This document shows positions 51,886 through 62,340 of a stretch of 64,000 bases of DNA, piece after piece. The first letter of the stretch is position 1. Each line of letters opens with the position of its first letter. Source of the DNA: Eunapius fragilis (taxonomy: Eukaryota; Porifera; Demospongiae; Spongillida; Spongillidae); the NCBI GenBank assembly GCA_963681505.1, contig OY811974.1, positions 302,189-366,188 of the forward strand, written 5' to 3'. Made by a program: the position numbers and the translations under genes. Under the pieces are notes generated by a model that saw only the letters and a program-made list of their open reading frames with translations, had not been told where the DNA came from and did no database searches.

Positions 51886-52037
51886 CTTTTGGAATTGATT
51901 ATAGATGGAGACATACGAATCTCTATAGTCATCAGCCATGCAGGCCAAGCTAGATTCATCAAGTTGCTAGTTTTGTCAGTAACGAGAGTGATATTAATTG
52001 CGAGTCGTTACAATTCCATCACCCCGTGAACTCATTA
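51886..52037. other. Unique sequence between unit B and the large element
   Basis: These 152 bases match neither unit A nor the transposon arrays. Nothing recognisable is seen in them. Confidence 0.5.
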
Positions 52038-52077
52038 ACCGTGTGGAAGTTAGCCCCACATTCCTCAGCACCACATT
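52038..52077 (+). repeat. Left 40-bp inverted repeat of the large element
   Basis: It begins ACCGTGTGGAAGTTAGC and contains CACATTCCTCAGCACCACAT. It matches the reverse complement of 63927-63966 at 37 of 40 positions. Confidence 0.75.
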
Positions 52078-52204
52078 TAAGCATGAATAAGTTTAACATT
52101 CCTCAAGCGGCGGGCGTCCGAAACGAGCGCTTCTTAATATAGATCACGTTATGAACGTAAGCAAACACTATGCAACGTGTTATATGAAGATGCTGTGAGC
52201 TAGT

Positions 52205-53275
52205 ACTGTTGCCACAGGGTAGATGTGTACCTGTGCCAACCATGGACTCAAGGTCACGTGCCGATCCTGAACACTGGACTAGCTTGGATCCTGAACACTG
52301 GACCAGCTGGGGTTACAAGCTGTTCCATGTACCCACAGGGTAGGTGAGTACCTAAGCCAACCAGGGACCCAACGTCACGCGCAGATTCCGAACACTGGGG
52401 TGTGTGACCACAACTAATAAGTTCTTTCAAGCTGACCTGTGGAGACGGGTGCCATTCTTGTGAGTTGCAAAGCACACTGAATCTGACTCTGAGGTGTTTC
52501 ATGTACCCACAGGGTAGGTGTGTACCTGTGCCAACCAGGAACCCAACGTCACGCGCGGATTTTGAACACTGGGGTTGTGACCACAACTAATATGTTCTTT
52601 CAAGCTGACCTGTGGAGATGGGTACCATTCTTGTGAGTTGCAAAGCACACTGAATCTGACTCTGAGGTGTTTCATGTACCTACAGGGTAGTTGTGTCCCT
52701 GTGCCAACCAGGGACCCAACGTCACGAGCGGATTTTGAACACTGGGGGAGTGACCACAACTAATAAGTTCTTTCAAGCTAACCTGTGGAGATGGGTGCCA
52801 TTCTTGTGAGTTGCAAAGCACACTGAATCTGACTCTGAGGTGTTTCATGTACACACAGGGTAGGTGTGTACCTGTGCCAACCAGGAACCCAACGTCACGC
52901 GCGGATTTTGAACACTGGGGGTGTGACCACAACTAATAAGTTCTTTCAAGCTGACCTGTGGAGATGGGTGCCATTCTTGTGAGTTGCAAAGCACACTGAA
53001 TCTGACTCTGAGGTGTTTCATGTACCCACAGGGTAGGTGTGTACCTGTGCCAACCAGGAACCCAACGTCACGCGCGGATTTTGAACACTGGGGGTGTGAC
53101 CACAACTAATAAGTTCTTTCAAGCTGACCTGTAGAGATGGGTGCCATTCTTGTGAGTTGCAAAGCACACTGAATCTGACTCTGAGGTGTTTCATGTACCC
53201 ACGGGGTAGGTGTGTACCTGTGCCAACCAGGAACCCAACGTCACGCACGGATCCGGAACACTGGACCAGTTGAGG
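52205..53275 (+). repeat. Left subterminal array of 173-bp tandem units
   Basis: Units start at about 52327, 52500, 52673, 52846, 53019 and 53192 with exactly 173-base spacing, plus a partial, more diverged unit at 52205-52320. Each contains CACAGGGTAGGTGTGTACCTGTG, where CACAGG and CCTGTG form a small inverted repeat, CCAACGTCACGCGCGGAT, and TAATAAGTTCTTTCAAGCT. Open frames across them are by-products of the period. The units may bind the transposase. Confidence 0.9.
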
Positions 53276-53774
53276 GTGTGACAACAACTGCTCAGTTGAA
53301 CAGCTCATCATATAATACGACCTCCTGTCATGGACCTGCTCAACTTATCTTTTTTGTTATGTTTCTGGTTTCCAAACTGCCTTTTTTAGTGTGAATAATA
53401 TTTTTCGTTACGTTGGTTGATCCAGGGGACGTTTGTGTGACCTGATATGAATGTTGTTGTGTGTGAGTGTGTATGGGTGTGAGACTGCGTGATTATATTA
53501 TGGCATATGTAATGTTACATACATCTGAGGTGTGGCTTAAACTGATAGTTCTACTTTGTGACCTTATTTGGATGCATGAAAAATGAGCTGTGCTATTGTT
53601 AATGTAAGCAAAGCTTTGAGGAGTGGTCTTCCCATCCACTGTGTACATTTTCCCTCCATGCTATATCCCAGGATATGAAAACTATGGTGGGTGGAGCCTG
53701 TGTTTGGTCCTATATAAATGCATAGACTTCTACATAGTCCCATTGCGTTTGTGCTTTTTGCAAGTTACTTTGTG
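53276..53774. promoter_or_regulatory. Upstream region of the transposon gene
   Basis: These 500 bases hold no open frame of note. TATATAAATG at 53711-53720, about 60 bases before the proposed ATG at 53775, is a TATA-like word. It is preceded by CCCAGGATATGAAAAC and GGTGGGTGGAGCC. The role as a promoter is inferred from position only. Confidence 0.35.
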
Positions 53775-56700
53775 ATGGTAAGTTAACTTCAGCTTAAGTT
53801 TTGTTATTTTATTACTTTCATAGCCACCTATTAGACGAAAGCATAATTTTGAACCTGGTGCTCTTGTAAAGTACATTGCTGACACAGGGGAGACACCTCC
53901 AAAAGATGCATCATGCAATGGACCAAGTGGTTACTGGTACTTAGCTGCACAAGTTTTGTCTGGAAAATCAAATCCATCCTTCAAGTTTGTGGCAGCAGTT
54001 GCTTCATACTGGTACCACAAACGATCTGATTTATGTGTGCAAAAACAAATTGGTACAAGCCATCCCTGTCAGGTATATAAATTTACTTTTACAGTGTTAA
54101 TGTATTAATGATGTTACAAAATTACTGATGAAAAACATGCAAAGCTATAATGTGGGTGTGTACACATATGTTGTAATGAATATACATGTAGACCTGCACT
54201 AGAGACCAAGCAGGAAAACCAGTTCTGGTTACAGATGGAAAAGGGGCTGATCATGTACAAGAAGAGACCAGTAGTCATATGGATGAAGAGATTAACGAGA
54301 GTAAGGAGGAAGGAGCTAATGATGTAGAGACTGTGGATGAAGGACGAAGTGATGGTGTGGACCAAGGATCTAGTAATGGTATGGACCAAGGACCTAGTGA
54401 TGGTGTGGACCAAGGACCTAGTGATGGTGTGGACCAAGGACCTAGTGATGGTGTGGACCAAGGACCTAGTGATGGTGTGGACCAAGGACCTAGTGATGGT
54501 GTGGACCAAGGACCTAGTGATGGTGTGGACCAAGGGCCTAGTGATGGTGTGGATCAAGGACCTAGTGATGGTGAGGACCAAGACAATGATGAACCTCATC
54601 CTGACCATATTGAGGACAACGACGATCATGAAGAGAATGCTGCTAACATCTACTGCGTGTGTGAAACACACTATGATCCTTCAAGGTTCGTTTTTGTTAT
54701 TGTAATGAATACTATATAGTTTTCATTACACTTGCACTGAATGATTAGATTTATGATTGCTTGTGATTATTGTGGAGGCTGGTATCACGGAGATTGTGTT
54801 GGAGTTACTGAAGACACAGCTTCTCACATAGAGACTTATAAATGTCCTGCATGTACGGCTGCTGGTGTTCTGAGACCCTTCTATACAGATGGTTAGCACA
54901 GATATGAAGCATGATAGATAGATATACATGAATTTGTTTCTTACAGGGGCAATACAAATTCAAGACACACATCTTGATCTCATTCCGGTATATATGTAAT
55001 GTATTGTAATGTAATGTAATCTATATGTATGTAATGTAATCTATGTATGTATGTATGTATGTATGTATGTATGTATGTATGTATGTATGTATGTATGTAT
55101 GTATGTATGTATGTATGTATGTATGCATGCATGCATGCATGCATGCATGCATGCATGCATGTATGTATGTATGTATGTATGTATGTATGTATGTATGTAT
55201 GTATGTATGTATGTATGTATGTATGTATGTATGTATGTATGTATGTATGTATGTATGTATGTATGTATGTATGTATGTATGTATGTATGTATGTATGTAT
55301 GTATGTATGTATGTATGTATGTATGTATGTATGTATGTATGTATGTATGTATGTATGTATGTATGTATGTATGTATGTATGTATGTATGTATGTATGTAT
55401 GTATGTATGTATGTATGTATGTATGTATGTATGTATGTATGTATGTATGTATGTATGTATGTATGTATGTATGTATGTATGTATGTATGTATGTATGTAT
55501 GTATGTATGTATGTATGTATGTATGTATGTATGTATGTATGTATGTATGTATGTATGTATGTATGGATGGATGCATGCATGCATGCATGCATGCATGCAT
55601 GCATGCAGTGAAACACATCCTTGTTTAAGATAAATGAATGTAGGTAATTAATAACTACAGGTTGATCCAGCTATCTCAAGAACGACTGCAGGCTGTCTTG
55701 CTCGATCTTCACATTTGCCTAATAGTAGCTCATTTACTAAAATCAGTCTACAAGCAGGGTCCTTTAAAATTTCAAAATTGCAATGGGATGACACATTTGT
55801 CGGTGACAGTATAAAGCCATCATGGGTACATACCCTAGCTGATGGATTATTGCAACTGAACAAGTGCTGTTCATTTGCTTTCAAAAAGCACTGGAGAAAG
55901 AAATCAAATTCTCGCAAACAGTCGCTTGCAATTTTCAGGGCAACTGCATATTGCACATTTTCTACCTGTAATGTGATTGCTATACTTTCAGTCTCTAGTG
56001 AGGAAATCAATCCTGATAATGTGACAGTACGTGTAGTATTTTCGGGAAATGTAGATCATCAGGTTGGTGAAACCCATGCTCGTCATTTCAGCAGTACCAA
56101 TAGAAGCAAACTTCACCAGTGGTTTCAGAATACACAAGTCGCTCCATCTAAACAGTACCTGAGCCGATTGATGAACCTAGAAACTGAGCAATATGCAGCA
56201 GGAAATAGAGATGGTGTGGGATGTTCGAAAGCAGTAATTAGAAAAATTTCATCAGAGACCAGATTGCTGCAGCAAGATGATCGAGACTTCATCACATCCC
56301 TTATGATTTTACAACGCAAATTAATCAATGAAGATACTGTGAGCTCTTCTAAATTTGGACTTCATCGCCCTGACTCACCAATTCCAGGTTATATTCAGTA
56401 CATACAAGCTTCTCCATTTGGAGTTATATGTTTCAATGAAACTGGTGTGAGACTCTACCATGAAGTTGCAAAATACTCTCCAGTTTTCTGTGATGCCACA
56501 GGTACAATAGTTACTGTTCCAAAGGATGTGGGCACAAAGCCTTCTGTGCGCTACTACTACAGTCTTGTAGTTAAGCATCCTGTTAGTGGCAAACCTCCTA
56601 TTCCAGTTGCAGAATATATATCTTGTGACCAAACAGTACTGGCAGTCAGTTCTTTCTTACAAAGTTTTAGACGGGCCGAAAGCTTATTGTTTGGCTCTGG

Positions 56701-59700
56701 TGCATCCATAAAACCCATAAGGGTCATAATTGATCGCAGCATTGTGCTACTTATCAGCTTTTTACATGTTTTTAACATGGAGACAGTTAATGATTACCTG
56801 TTACGAACATTTAGAATTGTTAGTGGTGCAGGACAACGTAAGGATTTTGAAAAGATACTACCTCATGCCTGTACAAGTCACGTGATGAATTCGGCTAAAA
56901 AGGATTGCAAGAAATGGTAGGTTTAATGAATAATGTTTAAAAGCGTAATAATATTCACACTTATATGGAAGAGGTGTCTATGTCATGTCATTAATAATCA
57001 CATTGCATCTATCATCATTTACTCAGGTTTAAGAATGAAGAATACTCTTTTTCCATGTTTTGCTTTTCAATTCTTGTTAACTCTACTACTTTAAAAGATT
57101 TGGTGATGCGACTTGGTCTGCTAAAATGTCTTTACTACTCAAAGAAGGTGTCCATCAATATGAAATCTGCATATAATAGAATTGTTGATATTATTAATGA
57201 TCTCAATAAGAAGCCACTTTTCCCTGATATTGTGAATGATGATACACTCAGTGAATCAAATGAAGACTCGGAGCAGTTTAATAGTTTTTCTCATGATGAA
57301 ATGTCACTTAAGTTGCAACCATTTAGCATGTACTTCAATAGAAAAATGGAGGAAGTACATGTACATGATGATGATGATGATAATGGAGAGAAGGAGAATA
57401 GGAACTATAATCCTGACTATTTTAATGAACTTTTAACGAAGTGGCTTCCAATGGCACCATTCTGGACATGTATGTTGCTTGGTAAGTGTTTAAAGTTTAC
57501 AATGTAACCCACTTGTTAACTTTGCACATAAATAGGAAACCTTGATAGACACAAGGTGGAGAAACCATTGCCAATTACAACTATTGTAAGCTTTTATACA
57601 AGAATGCATTGTCTGCTGTTAATTGCCCTATTTAGCATACAGAGTTAAGCAGAACTGCTGGGACTATAGAAGCATGGAATTTTATTCTAAAGAAGATTGA
57701 CCATCCTCAGAAGCATTTAAGACCAGATGTTTTTTTGAGACAGCATTATCCCATCATCATTGCAAGACAGAGGCAGTTTTATGATGATATGCAGGATAAG
57801 CTACGAAAGCATGTAAAGGTATTGTGTGTTTTGACATTAATGACAGTTAAATGAGTTTATCACATTTTTAGTTATCTCTTAAGACCAAACCTTCTCGCCC
57901 TTTGAAAGAGAAGTGGTCTAAACGGCCATTGAAGACATCAAGAATTCATGGCCATTTCCAAAAGCCGTCAAAACCACTCACCCATATGTAAGCAAATGTA
58001 GTTTCTGTTGGACATTTGTCACATCTACATTGCAGATGTCACACTGTAGAAAATGATACCCTAACAGCAGAGTTAAACACCACGAGTCTGACAGCTAAAA
58101 ACGACCCCCCAACTAAAGAACTATGCAATGCAAGTGCAACACTAGAAAACATCACTACAGCTCCAGATCAACCAAATGAGTATGTGTGAACATTGTTAAA
58201 TTCTATTCATTTTTTATCATTATAAGCAGCAAAGAAATTGCTATGAACAAGACCAAAGAAGATGCCGATTTTCAGCATGTGTAAGCTGAAACAGACAATT
58301 GATGTAGTGACATACATCTTTGCATTACATGCATCAGAGTTGAAATTTCTTCCACCATGGAAAAGAAAACTGCTCATCAAACACAGTATGTTATAGGATA
58401 AGGTTTGATTGAAAAAGTAGCTATGCTATGCTATGCCATACTAATTGATGTATTTCTTTTCAAAACCGTTGGGCAAATTGTATTCATGTAGATAATTAAA
58501 TTGGTGTCTAGTTAGAAATAATACTACAGCTCTTTCATCATTACTCCACCTACAGATTTGCTGAAGACCAAGAGATTATGGTCGGTTTAATTTGAAAGTT
58601 TGCAGTGTTATTATGTATGTTATTCTGCACCCCTAGCCCCTTTGCATAGAATTGGACATTTCCAGAAGAGTGAACAAGGAACTGCATAATACAACATATA
58701 CGTGTTGGATGAATGCTGCATTACAGGCTCTTGCTGCAACTCCATTGTATTTGATGATGAAGGTTAAGCCACCCATTTAAAACGAGATTCTGCTCCCTCT
58801 TACAAATAATCACATGGCATGCATGTAGCAATGGATGTGCAGTGCTTCAATTCTGTTCAGAAGGAATTTGTGAGTGTTATGGATGAACTTGAAACAAGTT
58901 CAGTTCACCCTTGCAATGCCTCAAAATTAGTTGTAAGTAAAATGAATTTTGTAGTGAATGATACTTTAGTAGCCAAATATAGCGTGCACTACAAAAGGAG
59001 AAAGCATACTCCCTCAACTGTGGATTGCAAAATGACTGTGTCGATGGAATAACAGCACTGCTTGAAGTACTGTTATCAGGATCAGAGGTATTTCATTACA
59101 ATACATCCTTGTAAAGCATTAGTTTAAGATTAGTATTATGTCAGATAGCAAACAACTTTAAGAAAGAATTCACAACAACAGTCAACAAAATGGCTACATG
59201 CTGTTCACAGGTGAAAAACCCTGTGTTTTATATATCATTTATAATACATTATAAACCAGATAGTGCATGATTCTTCAAGTTGGACTGTGATTCCATTCAG
59301 CGCTGAAGGTCAACCAGAGGATATTAGTATGATGGATATACTGACCACCTGGCTTGATGCTTTGTTGGAGAATTTGTGTACCCAAAAGTAGGTCTACAGG
59401 AATATGACTATGAATGCTGATATGTTTATCATATCATGTGCAGGTTTTGTGATGTCTGTCACAAGCAATTAGCTGTTCAGGAGAAACACGTTTCATTTCC
59501 AAGCATATTGATTTTGAACTGCAGTAGGGTAAGTTGCAGTGTTCCAGCCAGAAAACTGAAAAACAGAATTAAAGTTCCAAGGTTTAATAATTGTTTTATG
59601 TGTGCTGTATTTAATAAATGATACACTATCCAGGGCTTGCAATCTTGCACACTCAAGTTCCCAAGAGAGCCATTTCTATCAGTTATGTGCAATCCTGGTT

Positions 59701-62242
59701 AGTAAAAATCAGCAAGTAGTTTGTTATTCCCCTTCATATCCACACATACAGGTGCACCATGGAAAAGACATTGCAGAGGGCCACTGTAAATGAATAAGAA
59801 TATCTTTCATTTAATTTCATCCCATTGAATCAATTTTACAGATACATGCTACGTGAAAAACAGAAAGGAGTGGATTCACTATGATGATTCATTGATATGT
59901 ATAAAAACTACTACTGATTTTCATTCCTCAAGAATAGTTGAGGTTGTAGTGTTAAAATCATAACAGTCTTACAATGTAGCCTTTACATTTTTAGGAGAAT
60001 GTATGTCTTGCAGTTTACACCACATCAATGTCAAAGGTAAGGGGGAAATGTGCAAGCAACACAAGATAGTAATAATACTTCTGCAGACATTTCTTCATAG
60101 AGAGTTTACTATTCATCCTCCAAATGGAAAACTTGTGAGTTAGAATGCATGCATGCATTGAACATGAATATCCTTGAATGCCTAAACCAGATTTACAGCG
60201 GCCTACCATCAAGTATTGAAGCTGAGGTACTTAGGAAAATGCTTTTCAGATTTACATGCACCACGACTGTTTTCAAAAAGTTATACAACAAAGTTCCAGT
60301 ACCAAACAAAGTGTTCCAACTTGAAAAGAATGCCTTACAACAACTACTGTTTGACGATCAACTTGACTCAAAGGTATGGTATTAACCTCATCAGAAAAAT
60401 TCTATGAAAACCCATGTAGATCATTTCTGCATACATGGAACTATTGCAAGAGGCTGCTACTAAGGTTTGCTTAATCATATTATTAAAGTTACATCTTATC
60501 ATTCTTACAACAGAATGGGAAAAGAATTAAGGTCTTTGACCCAACATTTATTCCCCTGTTCAAAGCGCGAGGCTACCTATCAGTCAGAAGGCACTCAAAA
60601 GTGAATCACATGCATGAAACTACAATATGGCTTATGAGAATGCATTTTTGACTCTAGGGTGAGGATGTATGCAGCTACCAGAAACTGTTCTTTCCTGTAC
60701 ACAAACCAAATCATTGGAGTCTACTGGTAAACTTCAGTTTGTACCAGAGTTCAAAAGGTGATAAAACCTGATGATAAAATACTAGGTAGTCCATCCACAA
60801 GCTCAATTCATTCAAAGCTTTGATTCAATGCACTGTTCTGATGATGATGCTGTAAACTGGATTTGGTAAGCTAGTGGCACAAAATTCTTAATGTACAAGT
60901 CAGTAAAACATTTCTATGCTATATAGGCTGTACCTTTGCAATGAAATGCAACATAGAACGAAGTTACACCTCAGTCATTTAGACTGGAAGTATTCTGATT
61001 CAATAGTATTCAGTGCCTTGCATGGAGTTGTAATGTACTCTAATAAGGGATTTTCCAATGATGTAGGCCAGCAATTCACCAAGGCAAACCAATTCATATG
61101 ACTGTGGAGTTTGTGTGTGTCTTGTAAGTTTTGATTTCAACACTCTATGAAAGCATTCTTAACCATGCATAATATTATACAGGCAGCAAGATTGCAAGTG
61201 GAAAGCCAGGACTGCGTATTCACACAAGTAGGATATAAAACACTAAGCACTAGGCATAATAGAAGCTTATCCACAGAAAATGATGAGTTGCTTCAGAAAA
61301 CAGATTGCATTTGAATTGTCCGTTGGTGCACTTTATCCACTGCAGAAAGCAGATGATGATGCACTTCAAGGTGAAACACACCCAGTTGTGTCGTGTAAAT
61401 ACATGTGTATAGTTGTAAACTTTTTCAGGAGTGACTGAATGTCATAGTGTGAATGAAGTAGATGGTGATGACGATGATGACGACATCGAAATTGGAAGCC
61501 CTATATCTTTGAATTCTGATATTCATTCTGATGACTTTTTGGTTCCTGACTTCGAAAATCCTGGTCCTGACCCTGATGACCTTACTGCCCTGAAGTGGGG
61601 ACGAGACCACTATATCAGAAGTTTCCCACATCATCTTCTGAAGAGGAAAGAAAGGTAATGAGAAAATGTGTGCAATTGTTTCTTAGCTTTAGCTCCAATA
61701 CTCATCACAAATGAAGTGAATCACCATTTACAAGAAGATCAATACGACAAGTGGTGAAGAAGATGGAGGTACTTAGAGCATGCATGCATGCATGCTTAGA
61801 TCCATGTAAATATACTTTTCTTTCACTTTACAGCCACTAATACGATGCTTTATAACTGGTAGACAGATGTCAATGTTTAAAAATCACATCCCATATATCA
61901 AAACGTTAAGAAAAGAAAATCCATATTGGCCTCTAGAAACATGCAGTGATATGGTGAGTTAAATTAAAGTTTAATACTATATATGTACTACTCACTGACA
62001 CATACTATACTAGGTACATGAGATTGAGCTGTACCTTATGGGCATTCAGGATGATGTGGGTAAGAATGCATCCATGACACTTTCTGAAGTCAATAAATTT
62101 ATCGTATGGCCTGAAGTAAGTAATACTAATCAATTTTGGCTTAAAAAATTTTTTCCTGTTCACTTAATAGATAATCACTGGTGTCATTATGGAAGCTTAT
62201 AGATTGACCTGGGATGAAGCAAAAACATGCGTTTTGAACTAA
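53775..62242 (+). CDS. PHD finger - DDE transposase-like - USP - Ulp1 fusion protein
   Basis: Exons by hand: 53775-53777, 53824-54072, 54192-54685, 54749-54891, 54947-54987, 55661-56916, 57027-57481, 57536-57585, 57636-57818, 57872-57987, 58036-58179, 58227-58280, 58338-58385, 58556-58580, 58637-58762, 58843-58932, 58983-59087, 59145-59210, 59260-59387, 59444-59581, 59634-59697, 59752-59785, 59842-59942, 60014-60036, 60101-60134, 60191-60373, 60420-60464, 60514-60600, 60658-60726, 60786-60865, 60927-61005, 61067-61123, 61183-61227, 61277-61370, 61429-61654, 61735-61768, 61834-61953, 62014-62115, 62171-62242. Phases agree throughout, giving about 1,820 residues. The weakest join is 59942/60014: reading on gives TAA at 59961-59963 and a 1,377-residue product ending after the USP, with Ulp1 then a second gene. 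The initiator ATG is followed at once by a GTAAG donor. Confidence 0.65.
54192..54590 (+). repeat. Coding 24-bp tandem repeat (GPSDGVDQ)
   Basis: From about 54346 to 54580, ten near-identical 24-base units encode GPSDGVDQ inside exon 3, making an acidic, flexible linker before the PHD finger. Flanking sequence is also acidic (DNDEPHPDHIEDNDD). The nucleotide identity between units suggests recent expansion. Confidence 0.9.
54645..54860 (+). other. PHD finger of the fusion gene
   Basis: Joined across the intron 54686-54748, residues about 237-285 read IYCVC, then CDYCGGWYHGDCVGV, then YKCPAC. This is the complete Cys4-His-Cys3 zinc ligand set. The WYHGDCVGV segment is typical of PHD fingers that bind the histone H3 tail, so it may direct the protein to a chromatin state (known for the family, not shown here). 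Confidence 0.9.
55034..55606 (+). repeat. (ATGT)n/(ATGC)n tetranucleotide microsatellite in an intron
   Basis: About 570 bases of almost pure TATG repeat, with CATG blocks at about 55125-55160 and 55570-55606. It occupies most of the intron 54988-55660 between the PHD and transposase-like parts. All six frames are open, which explains the long repetitive ORFs here. The alternating purine-pyrimidine pattern could favour Z-DNA or slipped structures. Confidence 0.95.
55661..57818 (+). other. DDE (RNase H-like) transposase core of the fusion gene
   Basis: The long exon carries VFCDATGTIV (Asp at about residue 588) and IRVIIDRSIVLL (Asp about 668). Then come LPHACTSHVMNSAKKD, a His/Cys motif after the second Asp, and an all-helical stretch, and finally TELSRTAGTIEAWNFILKK (Glu about 900 or 909). 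D...D...E order with an insert before Glu matches Mutator-like and KDZ-type transposases. I cannot assign the superfamily. Just before the Glu there is an acidic linker (DDDDDNGEKEN). Confidence 0.6.
58637..59942 (+). other. Ubiquitin-specific protease (C19) domain of the fusion gene
   Basis: The Cys box reads NTTYTCWMNAALQAL (Cys about residue 1110). CGLQNDCVDGITALLEVLL follows where QQDAxE usually sits, then a CxxC-type segment (FCDVCHKQL) with FPSILILN, then FYQLCAIL joined to VHHGKDIAEGHY (His about 1337) and WIHYDDSL (Asp about 1353). All three catalytic residues are present, so deubiquitinase activity is plausible. The domain is short (about 270 residues). Confidence 0.8.
60191..61370 (+). 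other. Ulp1/SENP (C48) SUMO-protease domain of the fusion gene
   Basis: IISAYMELLQ matches the start of Ulp1-type domains. Catalytic residues appear in order: NHWSLL (His about 1514), SFDS (Asp about 1531), and PRQTNSYDCGVCVCL (Gln about 1578 and Cys about 1584), followed by AARLQ and RKQIAFEL as in other members. The last two motifs only appear when exon 61067-61123 is joined from the GATGTAG acceptor. The family removes SUMO from proteins. Ulp1 domains are known passengers of several plant and animal DNA transposons. Confidence 0.8.
61429..62242 (+). other. C-terminal tail of the fusion gene
   Basis: An acidic stretch (GDDDDDDIE) and ALKWGRDHYIRSFP lead into a basic segment (RSIRQVVKKME). 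A unique tail follows (CFITGRQMSMFKNHIPYI, LETCSDM, MTLSEVNKFIVWPE) that ends at TAA 62240-62242. No known domain was recognised. Confidence 0.5.
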
Positions 62243-62340
62243 AAACTACCTATGCAGATTTAAGAGCATTACTGTTTTGTGAATAAGTGAAATGCTTAGA
62301 AAAAAGATGCACACAGGCAGAACATTGCTTGAAGTGAAGA

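Noticed and set aside
52254-53311. Series of 86-codon minus-strand ORFs spaced by 173 bases
   Set aside because: They follow the array period exactly and have no domain. A period of 173 is not a multiple of three, so a continuous protein is impossible.
54114-54671. 185-codon antisense ORF
   Set aside because: It is the reverse frame of the 24-bp coding repeat and PHD exon. The sense strand carries the recognisable domain.
54980-55633. Five ORFs of 186-212 codons over the TATG repeat
   Set aside because: A pure tetranucleotide repeat without stops is open in all frames. The segment is intronic in the fusion gene.
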